From assembly GCA_029556545.1 (NCBI GenBank), contig JAKQEQ010000181.1, positions 1 to 64,000 on the forward strand: a DNA stretch of 64,000 nt, in the 5' to 3' direction. The notes below the pieces were generated by a model, which saw only the letters and a list, made by a program, of their open reading frames with translations, was not told where the DNA came from and searched no databases. Below are positions 1 to 8,322 of this stretch, piece after piece. Each line of letters opens with the position of its first letter. Position 1 is the first letter of the stretch. The stretch is from Candidatus Hydrogenedentota bacterium (GTDB taxonomy: Bacteria; Hydrogenedentota; Hydrogenedentia; Hydrogenedentales; JAGMZX01). The translations under genes and the position numbers were made by a program.

Positions 1-1
1 C

Positions 2-322
2 ACCGGCAAGTACATGGTGAACGGGCGCCCCGTGGGCGAGTATCTCGCCCGCGAGACCCTGGTGCAGGTCGCCACGCAGCCGCTGGACCTGCTGGGCCTC
101 AAGGACAGTTTCGACATCCGCGCCCGGTGCGACGGCGGCGGCCTTGCGGGCCAGGCCGGCGCGCTGCGGCTCGGCATCGCCCGCGCCATTGCGGAGAACG
201 ACGAGAACCTGCGCCCCGCGCTGCGGACGGCGGGCCTGCTGACCCGCGACGCGCGCGAGGTCGAGCGCAAGAAGCCCGGCCAGCCCGGCGCGCGCAAGCG
301 GTTCCAGTTCTCGAAGCGGTAA
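2..322 (+). CDS. rpsI: 30S ribosomal protein uS9 (S9), 5' end missing
   Basis: The window opens inside this gene. The visible 106 codons are the C-terminal part of uS9, a small-subunit head protein whose C-terminal tail reaches the P-site tRNA. The seen motifs are GLKDSFDI, the glycine/alanine-rich GGGLAGQAGALRLGIARA stretch and the terminal KRFQFSKR, which is diagnostic for the family. The full protein is usually about 130 residues, so roughly 25 are lost off the edge. In most bacteria rplM (uL13) lies directly upstream; that cannot be seen here. A strong hairpin follows 26 nt after the stop. Confidence 0.97.
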   Translation, partial: TGKYMVNGRPVGEYLARETLVQVATQPLDLLGLKDSFDIRARCDGGGLAGQAGALRLGIARAIAENDENLRPALRTAGLLTRDAREVERKKPGQPGARKRFQFSKR

Positions 323-348
323 TCGCCGCCCAATTTCATCCCTACGAA

Positions 349-389
349 GAACAAGCGCCCTCGGCCATCCGAGGGCGCTTCACTTGTTC
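349..389. terminator. Strong hairpin terminator between rpsI and the convergent DUF1573 gene
   Basis: Arms AAGCGCCCTCGG (353-364) and CCGAGGGCGCTT (369-380) pair perfectly over 12 bp around a CCAT loop. The stem is lengthened by GAACAAG/CTTGTTC with a 2-nt bulge. It sits between two convergent genes (stops at 322 and 422) and can serve both strands, although the T-run is short. Confidence 0.75.
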
Positions 390-421
390 TACGGAAGCAC
401 TTGCCGCGGGATCGCGCGGCG

Positions 422-1681
422 CTACTGCTGAGGCGCGTTCTTGTCCCCGGGCGCTTGGGCGGCGGGCGCCGGCGCGGCGCCATCCGTAAACGCGGGCCCC
501 TGCACGGCGCGAACGCCTTGACCCCGCTGCGCCGCCGCCGCGCCTTGGGACAGCGCCCGGTTCAACGAGCCGGGGGCCGGCATGACGGGCTGCGCGGGTT
601 TGATGACGCGGAACGGTATCCGCACCTCGGGCATTTGCTCGGCGGTCGTATACACGATCAGTTCCTTGCCTTCGAGGGAGTCGTCGCAGGGCATGTCGAT
701 GAGCTTGATCAGCCATTGACTCTGCGGACGCGGCATCAGCTCGACGCCGACGCGCTCGTCCGGGACCACCACTTCCTTCACCTCGAATTCCTTGACCGTG
801 CCGGGGCCGACGCGCAGAACCTGGGTAATCTTCTGATTGGGGTCCTCGCTGTATCGCACGGCGATGGTCGGCGGGCTGATGTCGAGGGGCCCGACGACGT
901 CGGCGTACACGGCCACCATGACGCGGGGGCGCGTGGGGTGGGTCGTCTCGATGGTCAACATGCCGGTCTGCTGTCCCGCGGTCGGCAGCTTGTCGATATG
1001 GGCGCTGATCTCGTAGGCCCGCTTCGGTTCAAGCTCCTTGTACTCGGCCTTGACGAAGTCCAATGAGGACGTGACGGACGTGATTTCGAAGTCCTCTTTC
1101 GGCGCTCGCAGAACCACCGTCTGAGGGTTGATATTGTCGTCGATCACTTTGCCGAAATTCAGGACGCGCGGCTCGTACATGATCGGCGCGGTGACGACGC
1201 CCTTCATCGTGAGCACCAGGTTCGGCGTGACGGGGTCGTTCGACATCACCGTGATGGTCTTCGCGTTCTCGCCCTGACGGCCGCGCAGGGACAAGGTCGC
1301 CGCGATTCTAGTCTCGCTGCCGGGGGCCACGGTCGAGTCCTTCGGCTTCGCCGCGGTGCAGCCGCAGGACGTTCTCACGTTCGTAATTTCGAGCGGCGTC
1401 TCGCCCTCGTTCCGTATCACAAATTCATGCTCGACGCTGACGTCTTCGTCTTTTTCGCCAAAATCAAACTCCGGATCGGGACACACTATCTTGGGGGCCG
1501 GCCCCTCGGGCGCCGGCGTGGGCGCATTGATGGCCGGGGCCGGAGCGGGTTGCGGGGCGGAGAGTTGCGCGCCCGCGTTTGGGGACTGCGCCGCCTCCTG
1601 CGCGAACGCTGCGCCCGCGCAGACCGCCATGATCGCTGCGGCGAAGGCCAAGAAACTCGTAACTTGCGATTTCATCTCCAT
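422..1681 (-). CDS. Secreted DUF1573-domain protein
   Basis: A 419-residue exported protein. It starts with a clear Sec signal peptide (hydrophobic core AFAAAIMAVCAGAAFA) followed by a Pro/Ala/Gln-rich linker to about residue 60. It then has a DUF1573 domain, an Ig-like beta-sandwich with the hallmark TSCGCTAAKP and the paired motif FDFGEKDEDVSVEHEF. A second Ig-like repeat follows and the tail is low-complexity and Ala/Gln-rich. The ATG at 1681 is chosen because GGAG lies 8 nt upstream and the signal peptide begins there; the longer upstream reading has no protein-like character. DUF1573 proteins are abundant in Planctomycetes, Bacteroidetes and relatives, and their function is unknown. The gene is convergent with rpsI. 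Confidence 0.85.
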   Translation of the reverse strand: MEMKSQVTSFLAFAAAIMAVCAGAAFAQEAAQSPNAGAQLSAPQPAPAPAINAPTPAPEGPAPKIVCPDPEFDFGEKDEDVSVEHEFVIRNEGETPLEITNVRTSCGCTAAKPKDSTVAPGSETRIAATLSLRGRQGENAKTITVMSNDPVTPNLVLTMKGVVTAPIMYEPRVLNFGKVIDDNINPQTVVLRAPKEDFEITSVTSSLDFVKAEYKELEPKRAYEISAHIDKLPTAGQQTGMLTIETTHPTRPRVMVAVYADVVGPLDISPPTIAVRYSEDPNQKITQVLRVGPGTVKEFEVKEVVVPDERVGVELMPRPQSQWLIKLIDMPCDDSLEGKELIVYTTAEQMPEVRIPFRVIKPAQPVMPAPGSLNRALSQGAAAAQRGQGVRAVQGPAFTDGAAPAPAAQAPGDKNAPQQ

Positions 1682-1954
1682 GGTTGTCACTCCGTCCTTT
1701 GTTGCACTCGCGGCGGTCGGGCCAAGGTGCGGTCGCCGCTTTTCGGCCCGCGCCGCCATTTGCTTGCCTGTAACCGCGCCTCCGCCGACATATCCCCGCG
1801 GCTCCATCACGACACGCGAATGTCGAAATGGGATATACAGCGAATCCTGCCGACGAGAAGCGTGCCCATACCATACACCCAACAAACGCGCAAGGGCAAG
1901 CGGATTGGGACAGCGGATTGGGGCGACCGCCGCCGCGAACTCCCCCACTCCCGG

Positions 1955-3271
1955 TCACGTCCCCTCGTTGTCCTCCGCGTCTCGGACAAGATCGTCGCCG
2001 CGGCCCGCCCGCAAGCCCCGGGCGCGTTTGCCGCGTATCCGCTCGATGCGTTCTCGCACCGCCGCCGTGTGCGGCGCTTCGCCGCCGGAAGGCCGCCGCT
2101 CGAGCAGGTCCAGGGCATCGAGACACAGCGCCTCCGCCCGCCCGAGGTCGCGCAGCCGGTGTTCGCAGTGTTTGGCGAGTTCGAGGCGCGCATCGAGGTG
2201 GGAAGGGAACTCATCGATAAGCCGCTCCCAGAAACGGGCCATTTCCTCGAATCGTTGCAGGCGTTTGCAGGCGAACGCCAGCATTTCAAGGCACTGGCGG
2301 CGGAGCGGTGAACGGTCCTCGCTTTCGAGGAAGCGCAGCGCATGCTCGACCACGTCTTCGTAGTGCTTCTGCCGGAAGTGCAGCCGCACAATCGAGAGCC
2401 GATCCTCCGCGTATTCGAAGCCGCCGCCGTCGGGCGCTTCGAGCAACTGCGACACGAGGCCCGTCAACGCGACCAGCGACAGAATGTCCGTCTGGTGATG
2501 CTGGAAGACCCCCGTGAGGGGCCGGGCGTCGCGGCTGCGCAGGTAATCGAACCAGAATTGCGGGATGAGGTGGCCGGGCACGTCGCCCGCGCGGCGCACG
2601 CCGAGGATGGCCTCCTCGACCGCGCCGAGGGTGCAACTGCCGAGGCGGTCCTTCCAGATGCGGCGGGCGGCGTGCATGGCATCGTAGTGCATGTAGCCGT
2701 CCAGCCGGAACGGGATGCGGTTCTGGATGAAGCGGGTCCGCAGGAGGGGCAGATCGAAGCTTTTCGAGTTGTAGCCCACCACGGCGTTGTGCGTCGCGAA
2801 AAGCTCCGCGAGGAAGCGCAACATCGGCTCCTCCTCGTCGAAATCGCGCATGAAACACTGATCGAGCCGGAAAGCGTCTTCGGTGAAGTAACCCACGCCG
2901 ACCAGAAAGGCCACCGTCCCCGCGCCGCCCGCGAGGCCGGTGGTCTCGGTGTCCATGAACAACGTCGCGCGCGGGTCGAGGTCCTCGAGTTCCGGGTCGC
3001 AGGCCGAAAAGGCGATATGCTTCGAACTCGTGCTCAGGACCGCGCCCAACTCCACGGTGCCGTGCGCCACGTCGAGGGGAAAGTCGCTGCGGATGAGGTA
3101 GAACCGCGCGTCGCCCTCCCCCACTTCTTTTCCGGGCAGAACTCGGTCGAGGTCATAGGCGCCCGCCCGGCGGCGCTGATCCTCCTCCGCGCGCTGCCGC
3201 GCCCACTGCGCGCCGGTCATGAGGCCGGCTCTGCGCGACAATGCGGCGAGTTTGTCCTGAATCTCCGACAT
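1955..3271 (-). CDS. YprB-like RNase H-fold exonuclease with C-terminal TPR region
   Basis: 438 residues. The middle region (about 95-265) is a DEDD-type exonuclease fold. FMDTETTGLAGG supplies the DxE of motif I, VVGYNSKSFDLPLL gives motif II (N/D), and HHQTDILSLVAL gives the last motif. This matches the YprB ribonuclease-H-like family, predicted 3'-5' exonucleases. After it, residues about 315-400 look like helical TPR-type repeats, as in other members. The exact substrate of the family is not established. The 273-nt gap to the DUF1573 gene shows no convincing feature. Confidence 0.8.
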   Translation of the reverse strand: MSEIQDKLAALSRRAGLMTGAQWARQRAEEDQRRRAGAYDLDRVLPGKEVGEGDARFYLIRSDFPLDVAHGTVELGAVLSTSSKHIAFSACDPELEDLDPRATLFMDTETTGLAGGAGTVAFLVGVGYFTEDAFRLDQCFMRDFDEEEPMLRFLAELFATHNAVVGYNSKSFDLPLLRTRFIQNRIPFRLDGYMHYDAMHAARRIWKDRLGSCTLGAVEEAILGVRRAGDVPGHLIPQFWFDYLRSRDARPLTGVFQHHQTDILSLVALTGLVSQLLEAPDGGGFEYAEDRLSIVRLHFRQKHYEDVVEHALRFLESEDRSPLRRQCLEMLAFACKRLQRFEEMARFWERLIDEFPSHLDARLELAKHCEHRLRDLGRAEALCLDALDLLERRPSGGEAPHTAAVRERIERIRGKRARGLRAGRGDDLVRDAEDNEGT

Positions 3272-3337
3272 GTGAAGCCCTGCGTTACGGTCTCGATAGG
3301 TAGCCTACGCGATTTCCCGAAGTCATTCCAATCAGAG

Positions 3338-4393
3338 TCAGGGACCGGGTTCGAGTGCGGCGACGCGACAGGCGGGCGGCGCGGTGACGGGGTTGCGGCG
3401 CACGGGGCCGTCGGCGAATTCGACGGTATAGCCGGTTTCCTCGTGGGGTCGGCGGGGCGGGAAGTCCGTGGTGACGACGTGCGCGCCGCTTTCGAGCGCG
3501 GCGTCGCGCCGGTCCGCATCGACGCGGAGGCCGGCGTCCGCGCGGGTGCGGACCATGTAACCCTTGGACACAAGGCGCTGAATCGCGTTCACGCGCGGGT
3601 AATCCACGATAAGAAACGCGGCGTCGTCGCGGCCCTCTTGCGAGCGGATGAACATGGCGCGGCCTTCGAGGGACGGGCGGCCGGACGTGTAGAGGTCGCG
3701 CGTTGCGCCTATTTCGTGCAGCACGAACATGACGCGCCCGCGCACGTCGTCCAGCGCGGGCCAGCCCCGTTCGAGGACGGCGGCCTCGAGCGTGGCCGCG
3801 TCGCCGCGCACGTCGTCCGGCGCAATCAATTCATGCGGCGCGAAGACGCTCCGAATCTCCGCGTCGAGTTTGTCCAGCGCCCCGGCGTCGATGGGAAGAA
3901 TGCGCGGGTCGAGCGCGATGGCTTCGTCCTTGATTTCGAGCAGGAAGATAATGGGCACGTGCCGCGGATGGGCCAGCGACCACGCGCGGACCGTGTCGAG
4001 GCATTCGATCAACGTGGGACAGGACGATCCCTCGTCAATGTACGGCGCGTGGAACACGGCGAAGCCGTCCGCCTTGTGATGGATATCCAACTCGAAACTG
4101 CGCACGCCCCAATCGAGTTGCAGGTCCAACGGCGCATGCGAGTAATCCCACGCCCGCGCCCCGTCCGTGACGGCCAGCGCCACCGACAATACGAAGTCGC
4201 TGGGTCGCTGATGATAACTGTTATGCGTCGCCACGACCTGAATCTGATTCATGCGGATCGGTTCTTCCGCGGCCGCGCCAAGAACGCGGCACAGCACGGC
4301 AAGGCCAAGCAGTAGCCGCCACGACCATGCGGACCCGCGGGAGAACGGTCGCGAGCCCGCCCGATACCGCCTGATGTGACGCCCGACCGCCAT
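3338..4393 (-). CDS. Secreted Ca2+-dependent phosphoinositide phospholipase C-like protein
   Basis: 351 residues from the ATG at 4393, which has GGAAAGG 7 nt upstream. An N-terminal basic stretch and hydrophobic segment (WRLLLGLAVLCRVLGAAA) make an export signal. The mature part follows the PI-PLC-C1 (Ca2+-dependent phosphoinositide phospholipase C) pattern. It has VVATHNSYHQRP with the likely catalytic His57, then RSFELDIHH with acidic metal ligands, VFHAPYIDEGSSC with a second His, and FLLEIKDE. The C-terminal TTDFPP is also typical. Substrates of bacterial members of this group are largely untested, so phosphoinositide cleavage is inferred from the family. The gene stands alone between yprB-like and dus. 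Confidence 0.78.
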   Translation of the reverse strand: MAVGRHIRRYRAGSRPFSRGSAWSWRLLLGLAVLCRVLGAAAEEPIRMNQIQVVATHNSYHQRPSDFVLSVALAVTDGARAWDYSHAPLDLQLDWGVRSFELDIHHKADGFAVFHAPYIDEGSSCPTLIECLDTVRAWSLAHPRHVPIIFLLEIKDEAIALDPRILPIDAGALDKLDAEIRSVFAPHELIAPDDVRGDAATLEAAVLERGWPALDDVRGRVMFVLHEIGATRDLYTSGRPSLEGRAMFIRSQEGRDDAAFLIVDYPRVNAIQRLVSKGYMVRTRADAGLRVDADRRDAALESGAHVVTTDFPPRRPHEETGYTVEFADGPVRRNPVTAPPACRVAALEPGP

Positions 4394-4498
4394 GCACGCA
4401 CCTTTCCGGAATACCATTCGCGAATTACGCGAATTTCGACCGGGGCTTTCAAGAGAGGGTTTCACGCCCGTCCGTTCGCCCCCCGCCAAGTTCGTCCG

Positions 4499-5485
4499 CT
4501 ACAGCAACGCCGCGGCGGTGTGGGCCTCGTAGTCGACGAGAAAGTGGCGCAACCGTTCTTCGATGAGGTCGACCTGTTCGATCTGCATGAGGTCGCGGCG
4601 GAGGTGGGCGATGTTCGCGACGCCTTTGAGGTAGCCCGCGTAATATTTGCGGAAGGAGAAGACGCCGCGTTTTTCGCCGCGGTGCGCGACGTGCGCCTTG
4701 AGGTGCCGCAGGCACAGCGCGACCCGTTCGTGGAGGTCGGGTTCGGGCAGGGTTTCGCCGTTGCGCAGGTAATGCTTGATGTGGTTGAAAATCCACGGAC
4801 TGCCGATCGCGCCGCGGCCAATCATGATGCCGTCCAGGCCCATGTCGAAGAGCGCCTTGGCCTGTTCCGGCGCGACGATGTCGCCGTTCGCGATGAGCGG
4901 AACGCCGCTGACTTCCTTGATCCGCGCGAGCCACGCCCAGTCGGCCTTGCCGGTGTAGCCCTGCTTCCGCGTGCGACAATGCACGGTGAGCGCCCGCACG
5001 CCGAGTCCCTCGAGCATGCGCGCCACGTCGAGGATGACGATGCTGTCCTCGTCCCAACCGAGCCGCGTCTTGACGGTTACGGGCAGGGTCGTGCCGCGCA
5101 GGACCGCTTTCACCACCGCCTCGAACTGCTTCAGGTCCCGGAGCAGCCCGGCGCCGTCGCCCCGCTGCGCGATTTTCTTGACCCAGCAGCCGCAGTTGAC
5201 GTCGATGAAGTCCGGGCGCATCCCCTCGGCGATGGCGGCGGCGGATTCCATCGAGCCTTCCGCGCTGCCGTAGAGTTGGACCGCGATGGGGCGCTCGTCA
5301 TCGAGGACGCGGATGCGTTCGAGGGCCCGGGGCACGTTGCGGACAAGCGCCTCGCAACTGGTGAATTCGGTGTAGACGATGTCCGCGCCGAGTTCCTTGC
5401 AGAGCAGGCGGAACGGCGTGTCCGACACGTCCTCCATCGGGGCCAGGCACAGGGGGCGGTCTATGTTCACACGGCCGATTTGCAT
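4499..5485 (-). CDS. dus: tRNA-dihydrouridine synthase
   Basis: 328-residue FMN enzyme that reduces specific uridines in tRNA to dihydrouridine. LAPMEDVSDTPFR is the typical N-terminal FMN-barrel motif. DVNCGCWVKKIAQRGDGAGL carries the catalytic Cys (about residue 100) in the usual place, although Pro after Cys is replaced by Trp. VKTRLGW, VHCRTRKQGYTG and PLIANGDI are the following barrel motifs, and GLDGIMIGRGAIGSPW binds phosphate. The start has GAAGGA about 7 nt upstream. It is divergent from the DUF1080 gene. The DusA/B/C type cannot be fixed by eye. Confidence 0.93.
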   Translation of the reverse strand: MQIGRVNIDRPLCLAPMEDVSDTPFRLLCKELGADIVYTEFTSCEALVRNVPRALERIRVLDDERPIAVQLYGSAEGSMESAAAIAEGMRPDFIDVNCGCWVKKIAQRGDGAGLLRDLKQFEAVVKAVLRGTTLPVTVKTRLGWDEDSIVILDVARMLEGLGVRALTVHCRTRKQGYTGKADWAWLARIKEVSGVPLIANGDIVAPEQAKALFDMGLDGIMIGRGAIGSPWIFNHIKHYLRNGETLPEPDLHERVALCLRHLKAHVAHRGEKRGVFSFRKYYAGYLKGVANIAHLRRDLMQIEQVDLIEERLRHFLVDYEAHTAAALL

Positions 5486-5685
5486 TCACGTTCCTTCGTT
5501 TACCATGATCATACCCCGGTTTCCGCGCGGACAACAACCGATTTCGGAAGACCGCCGGGAGGCGGCGCGTCTCCCCCATGCTGTCGGTCCGGACGGGAAC
5601 TCCGGCGCGGCTGCGCGGATTGAGACGGGGGCGCGGAACGGGCAAGTAACGAGCAACTAAGAAGCGGATAAAGGAAGGAGGCATT

Positions 5686-6789
5686 ATGCGTTTCCACACA
5701 CGGGCAGGGGTCGTCTTGTGCGCGACGGTGCTGGCGTTCGCGGCCTCGGCGCAGGGACAGACGGTGGCTGAAGGACAGTGGATCAACCTCTTCGACGGCG
5801 AATCGCTCTTCGGCTGGACGGTCTTCGGCGACGGCGAATGGAAGGTCGAGGAAGGCGTATTGGTCTGCGAGCGCGGCACGGGCGGCTGGCTCGCCACGAC
5901 GTGCCAGTTCAAGGATTTCGAGCTCGCGGCGAAGATGCGGGTGAAGCCTGGCTGCTCGACGGGGCTGGTCGTGCGCGGCGGCCTCGAAGGACACCCGAGT
6001 GAGAACGGGTCGGCGGTCGTCACGCTGGCCGAGCCAAAGGAAAGCGAGGCGGCCTGGCGCGAAATCGTCGTGAAGGCACTCGGCGACGAGATTAGCGCGA
6101 CCATCGACGGCCAGCCGGTCGAGGGACTCAAGGCGGGCCGCGCGCGCGGCTACGTCGGCGTCCAGTACCACCACAACAACCGCGCCCGGGTCGAAGTGGC
6201 CGAGTTGCGGCTGCGCCCGCTCGCGCTCGAGGCGATCTTTAACGGCGAGAACCTCGACGGCTGGAACATCATCCCTGGCCGCGCGTCCAAGTTCCAGGTC
6301 GTAGACGGCGCGCTGAATATCACGGACGGCAACGGGCAGATCGAGACGGCGAACGTCTATAAGGACTTCCTGCTGCAACTCGACATCATCTCGAACGGCG
6401 ATCGCCTGAACAGCGGCGTGTTCTACCGGGGACCCGTCGGCGTGTTTTGGAAGGGCTACGAATCCCAGGTCCGCAACGAATGGCGGCGCGAGAATCGCGA
6501 GGCGCCCATCGATTACGGCACCGGCGGCAATTACGGCAATCAACCGGCCCGCAAAGTGGTCTCGACGGACCACGAATGGTTCACCAAGACCATCGTGTGC
6601 GAGGGCAACCATGCCGCCGTGTGGATTAACGGCTATCTCGTGAGCGACTACCGGGACACGCGCCCCGTCTCGCCCGAGGGCGACGGCAAAGCCGGGTACG
6701 TCCCCGGCCCCGGCACGATTCACCTCCAGGGCCACGACCCGACCACGGACCTCTCGTTCCGGAACATCCATATCCAGCAGTACCCGTAA
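5686..6789 (+). CDS. Secreted protein with two DUF1080 (3-keto-disaccharide hydrolase) domains
   Basis: 367 residues with a signal peptide (VVLCATVLAFAASAQGQT). Two copies of the DUF1080 / LamG-like sandwich follow. The first (about 27-180) begins WINLFDGESLFGWTV. The second (about 184-366) begins EAIFNGENLDGWNI and ends LQGHDPTTDLSFRNIHIQQ. FRNIxI at the end of a DUF1080 domain is typical. Members of the family hydrolyse 3-keto-glycosides or act in extracellular sugar processing, but the activity of this one is inferred only. A very good Shine-Dalgarno (AAGGAGG, 5 nt) fixes the start. It is divergent from dus. Confidence 0.85.
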   Translation: MRFHTRAGVVLCATVLAFAASAQGQTVAEGQWINLFDGESLFGWTVFGDGEWKVEEGVLVCERGTGGWLATTCQFKDFELAAKMRVKPGCSTGLVVRGGLEGHPSENGSAVVTLAEPKESEAAWREIVVKALGDEISATIDGQPVEGLKAGRARGYVGVQYHHNNRARVEVAELRLRPLALEAIFNGENLDGWNIIPGRASKFQVVDGALNITDGNGQIETANVYKDFLLQLDIISNGDRLNSGVFYRGPVGVFWKGYESQVRNEWRRENREAPIDYGTGGNYGNQPARKVVSTDHEWFTKTIVCEGNHAAVWINGYLVSDYRDTRPVSPEGDGKAGYVPGPGTIHLQGHDPTTDLSFRNIHIQQYP

Positions 6790-6914
6790 GCGACGCGCGA
6801 GGGCGTACATTTCGTCCTCGTTACACCGCTCCCGCGGCATAACGCAGGTGCGCGACGCTTCGCGCCGCAATCCCGTTTGATTTCGCCGTTGCGGCCTTGT
6901 CTAATGGGTCCGTT

Positions 6915-7544
6915 ATGGTCGCTGCAATCACGGCGGGTATCGTGCTCGGTCTGTCGGCGGGTTTATCGCCGGGGCCGCTGCTGACGCTTGTCATTTCACA
7001 ATCGATCCGGCACGGCGTCCGCGAGGGCGTCATGGTTGCCGTGGTCCCCGTGATTACGGACCTGCCCATCGTCCTGGTATCGACCCTTGTGCTGACGCAC
7101 CTGGCCGGTTTCCAGACGCTGCTCGGCGTGATTACCTTCGCCGGCGCGTTGTTTGTGGCGTACCTGGCCTACGAGAGTTTTCGGACCGGCGCTCTCGACC
7201 CGGACGCCGAGTGCGCCAAGCCGCAATCGCTGAGCAAGGGCGTGATCGTAAACGCCCTGAGCCCGCACCCGTACCTGTTCTGGCTGACGGTGGGCGCGCC
7301 GATCGTCGTCAAGGCGTGGGCGGATCGTCCGATCGCGGCGGGCGGGTTTGTAGCGGGATTCTATGGCTTCCTGGTGGGGTCGAAGGTGCTGATTGCCGTG
7401 TTAGTGGGCAATTCGAGGCGCTTCCTCACGGGCAGAGCATACGTGTGCCTCATGCGCGCGCTCGGCGCGCTGCTGCTGTTGTTTTCCGTGCTGCTCTTCC
7501 GAAACGCGCTGGCGTTGCTCGGCGTGCTGATCCCTCACGTCTGA
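6915..7544 (+). CDS. LysE family amino-acid exporter
   Basis: About 209 residues, nearly all hydrophobic, with six likely membrane helices. The first helix carries the LysE signature (GIVLGLSAGLSPGPLLTLV) and the later NALSPHPYLFWLTVG is the second conserved loop. LysE/RhtB proteins export amino acids or related solutes; the substrate cannot be read here. The ATG at 6915 is preferred over an in-frame TTG at 6897, but neither has a clear Shine-Dalgarno. A short palindrome follows the stop. Confidence 0.85.
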   Translation: MVAAITAGIVLGLSAGLSPGPLLTLVISQSIRHGVREGVMVAVVPVITDLPIVLVSTLVLTHLAGFQTLLGVITFAGALFVAYLAYESFRTGALDPDAECAKPQSLSKGVIVNALSPHPYLFWLTVGAPIVVKAWADRPIAAGGFVAGFYGFLVGSKVLIAVLVGNSRRFLTGRAYVCLMRALGALLLLFSVLLFRNALALLGVLIPHV

Positions 7545-7564
7545 GCGGCCACGGCGCCCACTGA

Positions 7565-7581
7565 GCTTGCCCGGGGCAAGC
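7565..7581. terminator. Short palindrome, possible terminator
   Basis: GCTTGCCC and GGGCAAGC form a near-perfect 17-nt palindrome 20 nt after the lysE-like stop, between two convergent genes. The T-run is short (CCCTTTC), so termination is only possible, not clear. Confidence 0.4.
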
Positions 7582-7656
7582 CCTTTCGCGCGGGCGCTCC
7601 ATCAGGCGCTCGCGACGAACGCCAACGCGCTCATCGGCCATCCGACGAAGATCGCG

Positions 7657-7767
7657 CTACTTCGCTTTCTTCTTCTCTTGCTTCTTCTTTCGTTTCTCGA
7701 TAAGGGTAAGCTGGGCTTTCTTTTGTTCTTCCCGCTTCCCTTTGTCCTTCTTTCCCTTGTCGCCCAT
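7657..7767 (-). CDS. Small Lys/Glu-rich protein (36 aa)
   Basis: A 36-residue, almost wholly charged peptide starting MGDKGKKDKGKREEQKK and ending in Lys-rich repeats. AGGGAG lies 7 nt before the ATG. Very similar tiny proteins (MGDKGKKDK... with KEKRKLKKEKK-like ends) are annotated as hypothetical in many unrelated bacteria, which supports it being real. No fold or function is known; it is probably disordered or helical and nucleic-acid-binding by charge alone. The complementary strand reads as a Leu/Phe-rich ORF, which is a shadow. Confidence 0.7.
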   Translation of the reverse strand: MGDKGKKDKGKREEQKKAQLTLIEKRKKKQEKKKAK

Positions 7768-8000
7768 GTTCGTTTCTCCCTGTTCGAGGCGCGCGTCCCG
7801 GCAGTCTTGACGGGGCGCCTCTCCTCGTTGATCCTGATTCTCCTTCAACCGTCTGCGACAGGTCAACCCGGGCATCGTGAGTAACGCACGGAATCTGAAG
7901 CTCGTTCCGAACCTTCGATGGGGGCTTCCCGTTGCTGTCCTACGACCTGATGCCGGTTTTCCTGGATTTTCCTGTTTTGATGCAATTGCCGCGCGGCTCT

Positions 8001-8030
8001 TTGAATTGCAGCGTTTGTTTTTGATAGCAT
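8001..8030 (+). promoter_or_regulatory. Possible promoter of the VOR operon
   Basis: TTGAAT (8001-8006) and TAGCAT (8025-8030) are 18 nt apart, 36 nt before the ferredoxin subunit start. Each hexamer matches only partly. The rest of the 298-nt gap (7768-8065) shows nothing else recognisable. Confidence 0.3.
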
Positions 8031-8065
8031 TGCGCTGATGGGCCGGAATGCGTATAGGACGTGAC

Positions 8066-8308
8066 GTGAACACCATTATCATTGACACGGAACGGTGCAA
8101 GGGCTGCTACCTGTGTATCGAGGCCTGCCCGAAAAATTGCATCGAACAGAACGGGCGGCCTAACGCCTCCGGCAATTATCCCGTCCAGTTTGTGCTGGCA
8201 TCGGAGTGTATCGCCTGCGCGTTGTGCGCACTGGTCTGTCCGGACGTCGCCATAACGGTTTTCCGGCACGTGAAAGAAGCGAAAACGGCCGACACGGCGA
8301 TGGCGTGA
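8066..8308 (+). CDS. 2-oxoacid:ferredoxin oxidoreductase, delta (4Fe-4S ferredoxin) subunit
   Basis: About 80 residues with two ferredoxin clusters: CKGCYLCIEACPKNC near the N-terminus and CIACALCALVCPD near the C-terminus. This is the KorD/VorD-type subunit that carries electrons from the TPP site to ferredoxin. The GTG at 8066 is chosen because AGGA lies about 7 nt upstream and family members start MNTIxID; an ATG at 8048 would add six residues. It is the first gene of a four-gene operon with the alpha gene 14 nt downstream. Confidence 0.88.
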   Translation: MNTIIIDTERCKGCYLCIEACPKNCIEQNGRPNASGNYPVQFVLASECIACALCALVCPDVAITVFRHVKEAKTADTAMA

Positions 8309-8322
8309 AAGGGTAACGGTTC

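Noticed and set aside
1682-1948. Longer N-terminus for the DUF1573 protein
   Set aside because: The extra 89 residues are not protein-like, and the signal peptide with GGAG site starts at 1681.
2342-4315. 657-codon plus-strand ORF
   Set aside because: Antisense to the YprB-like and PLC-like genes; no recognisable domain.
5509-6870. 453-codon minus-strand ORF
   Set aside because: Antisense to the DUF1080 gene, which has a signal peptide and a strong ribosome site.
7567-7884. Leu/Phe-rich plus-strand ORF that looks like a membrane protein
   Set aside because: It is the complement of the Lys-rich small protein (AAG/AAA read as CTT/TTT); no ribosome site and no family resemblance.
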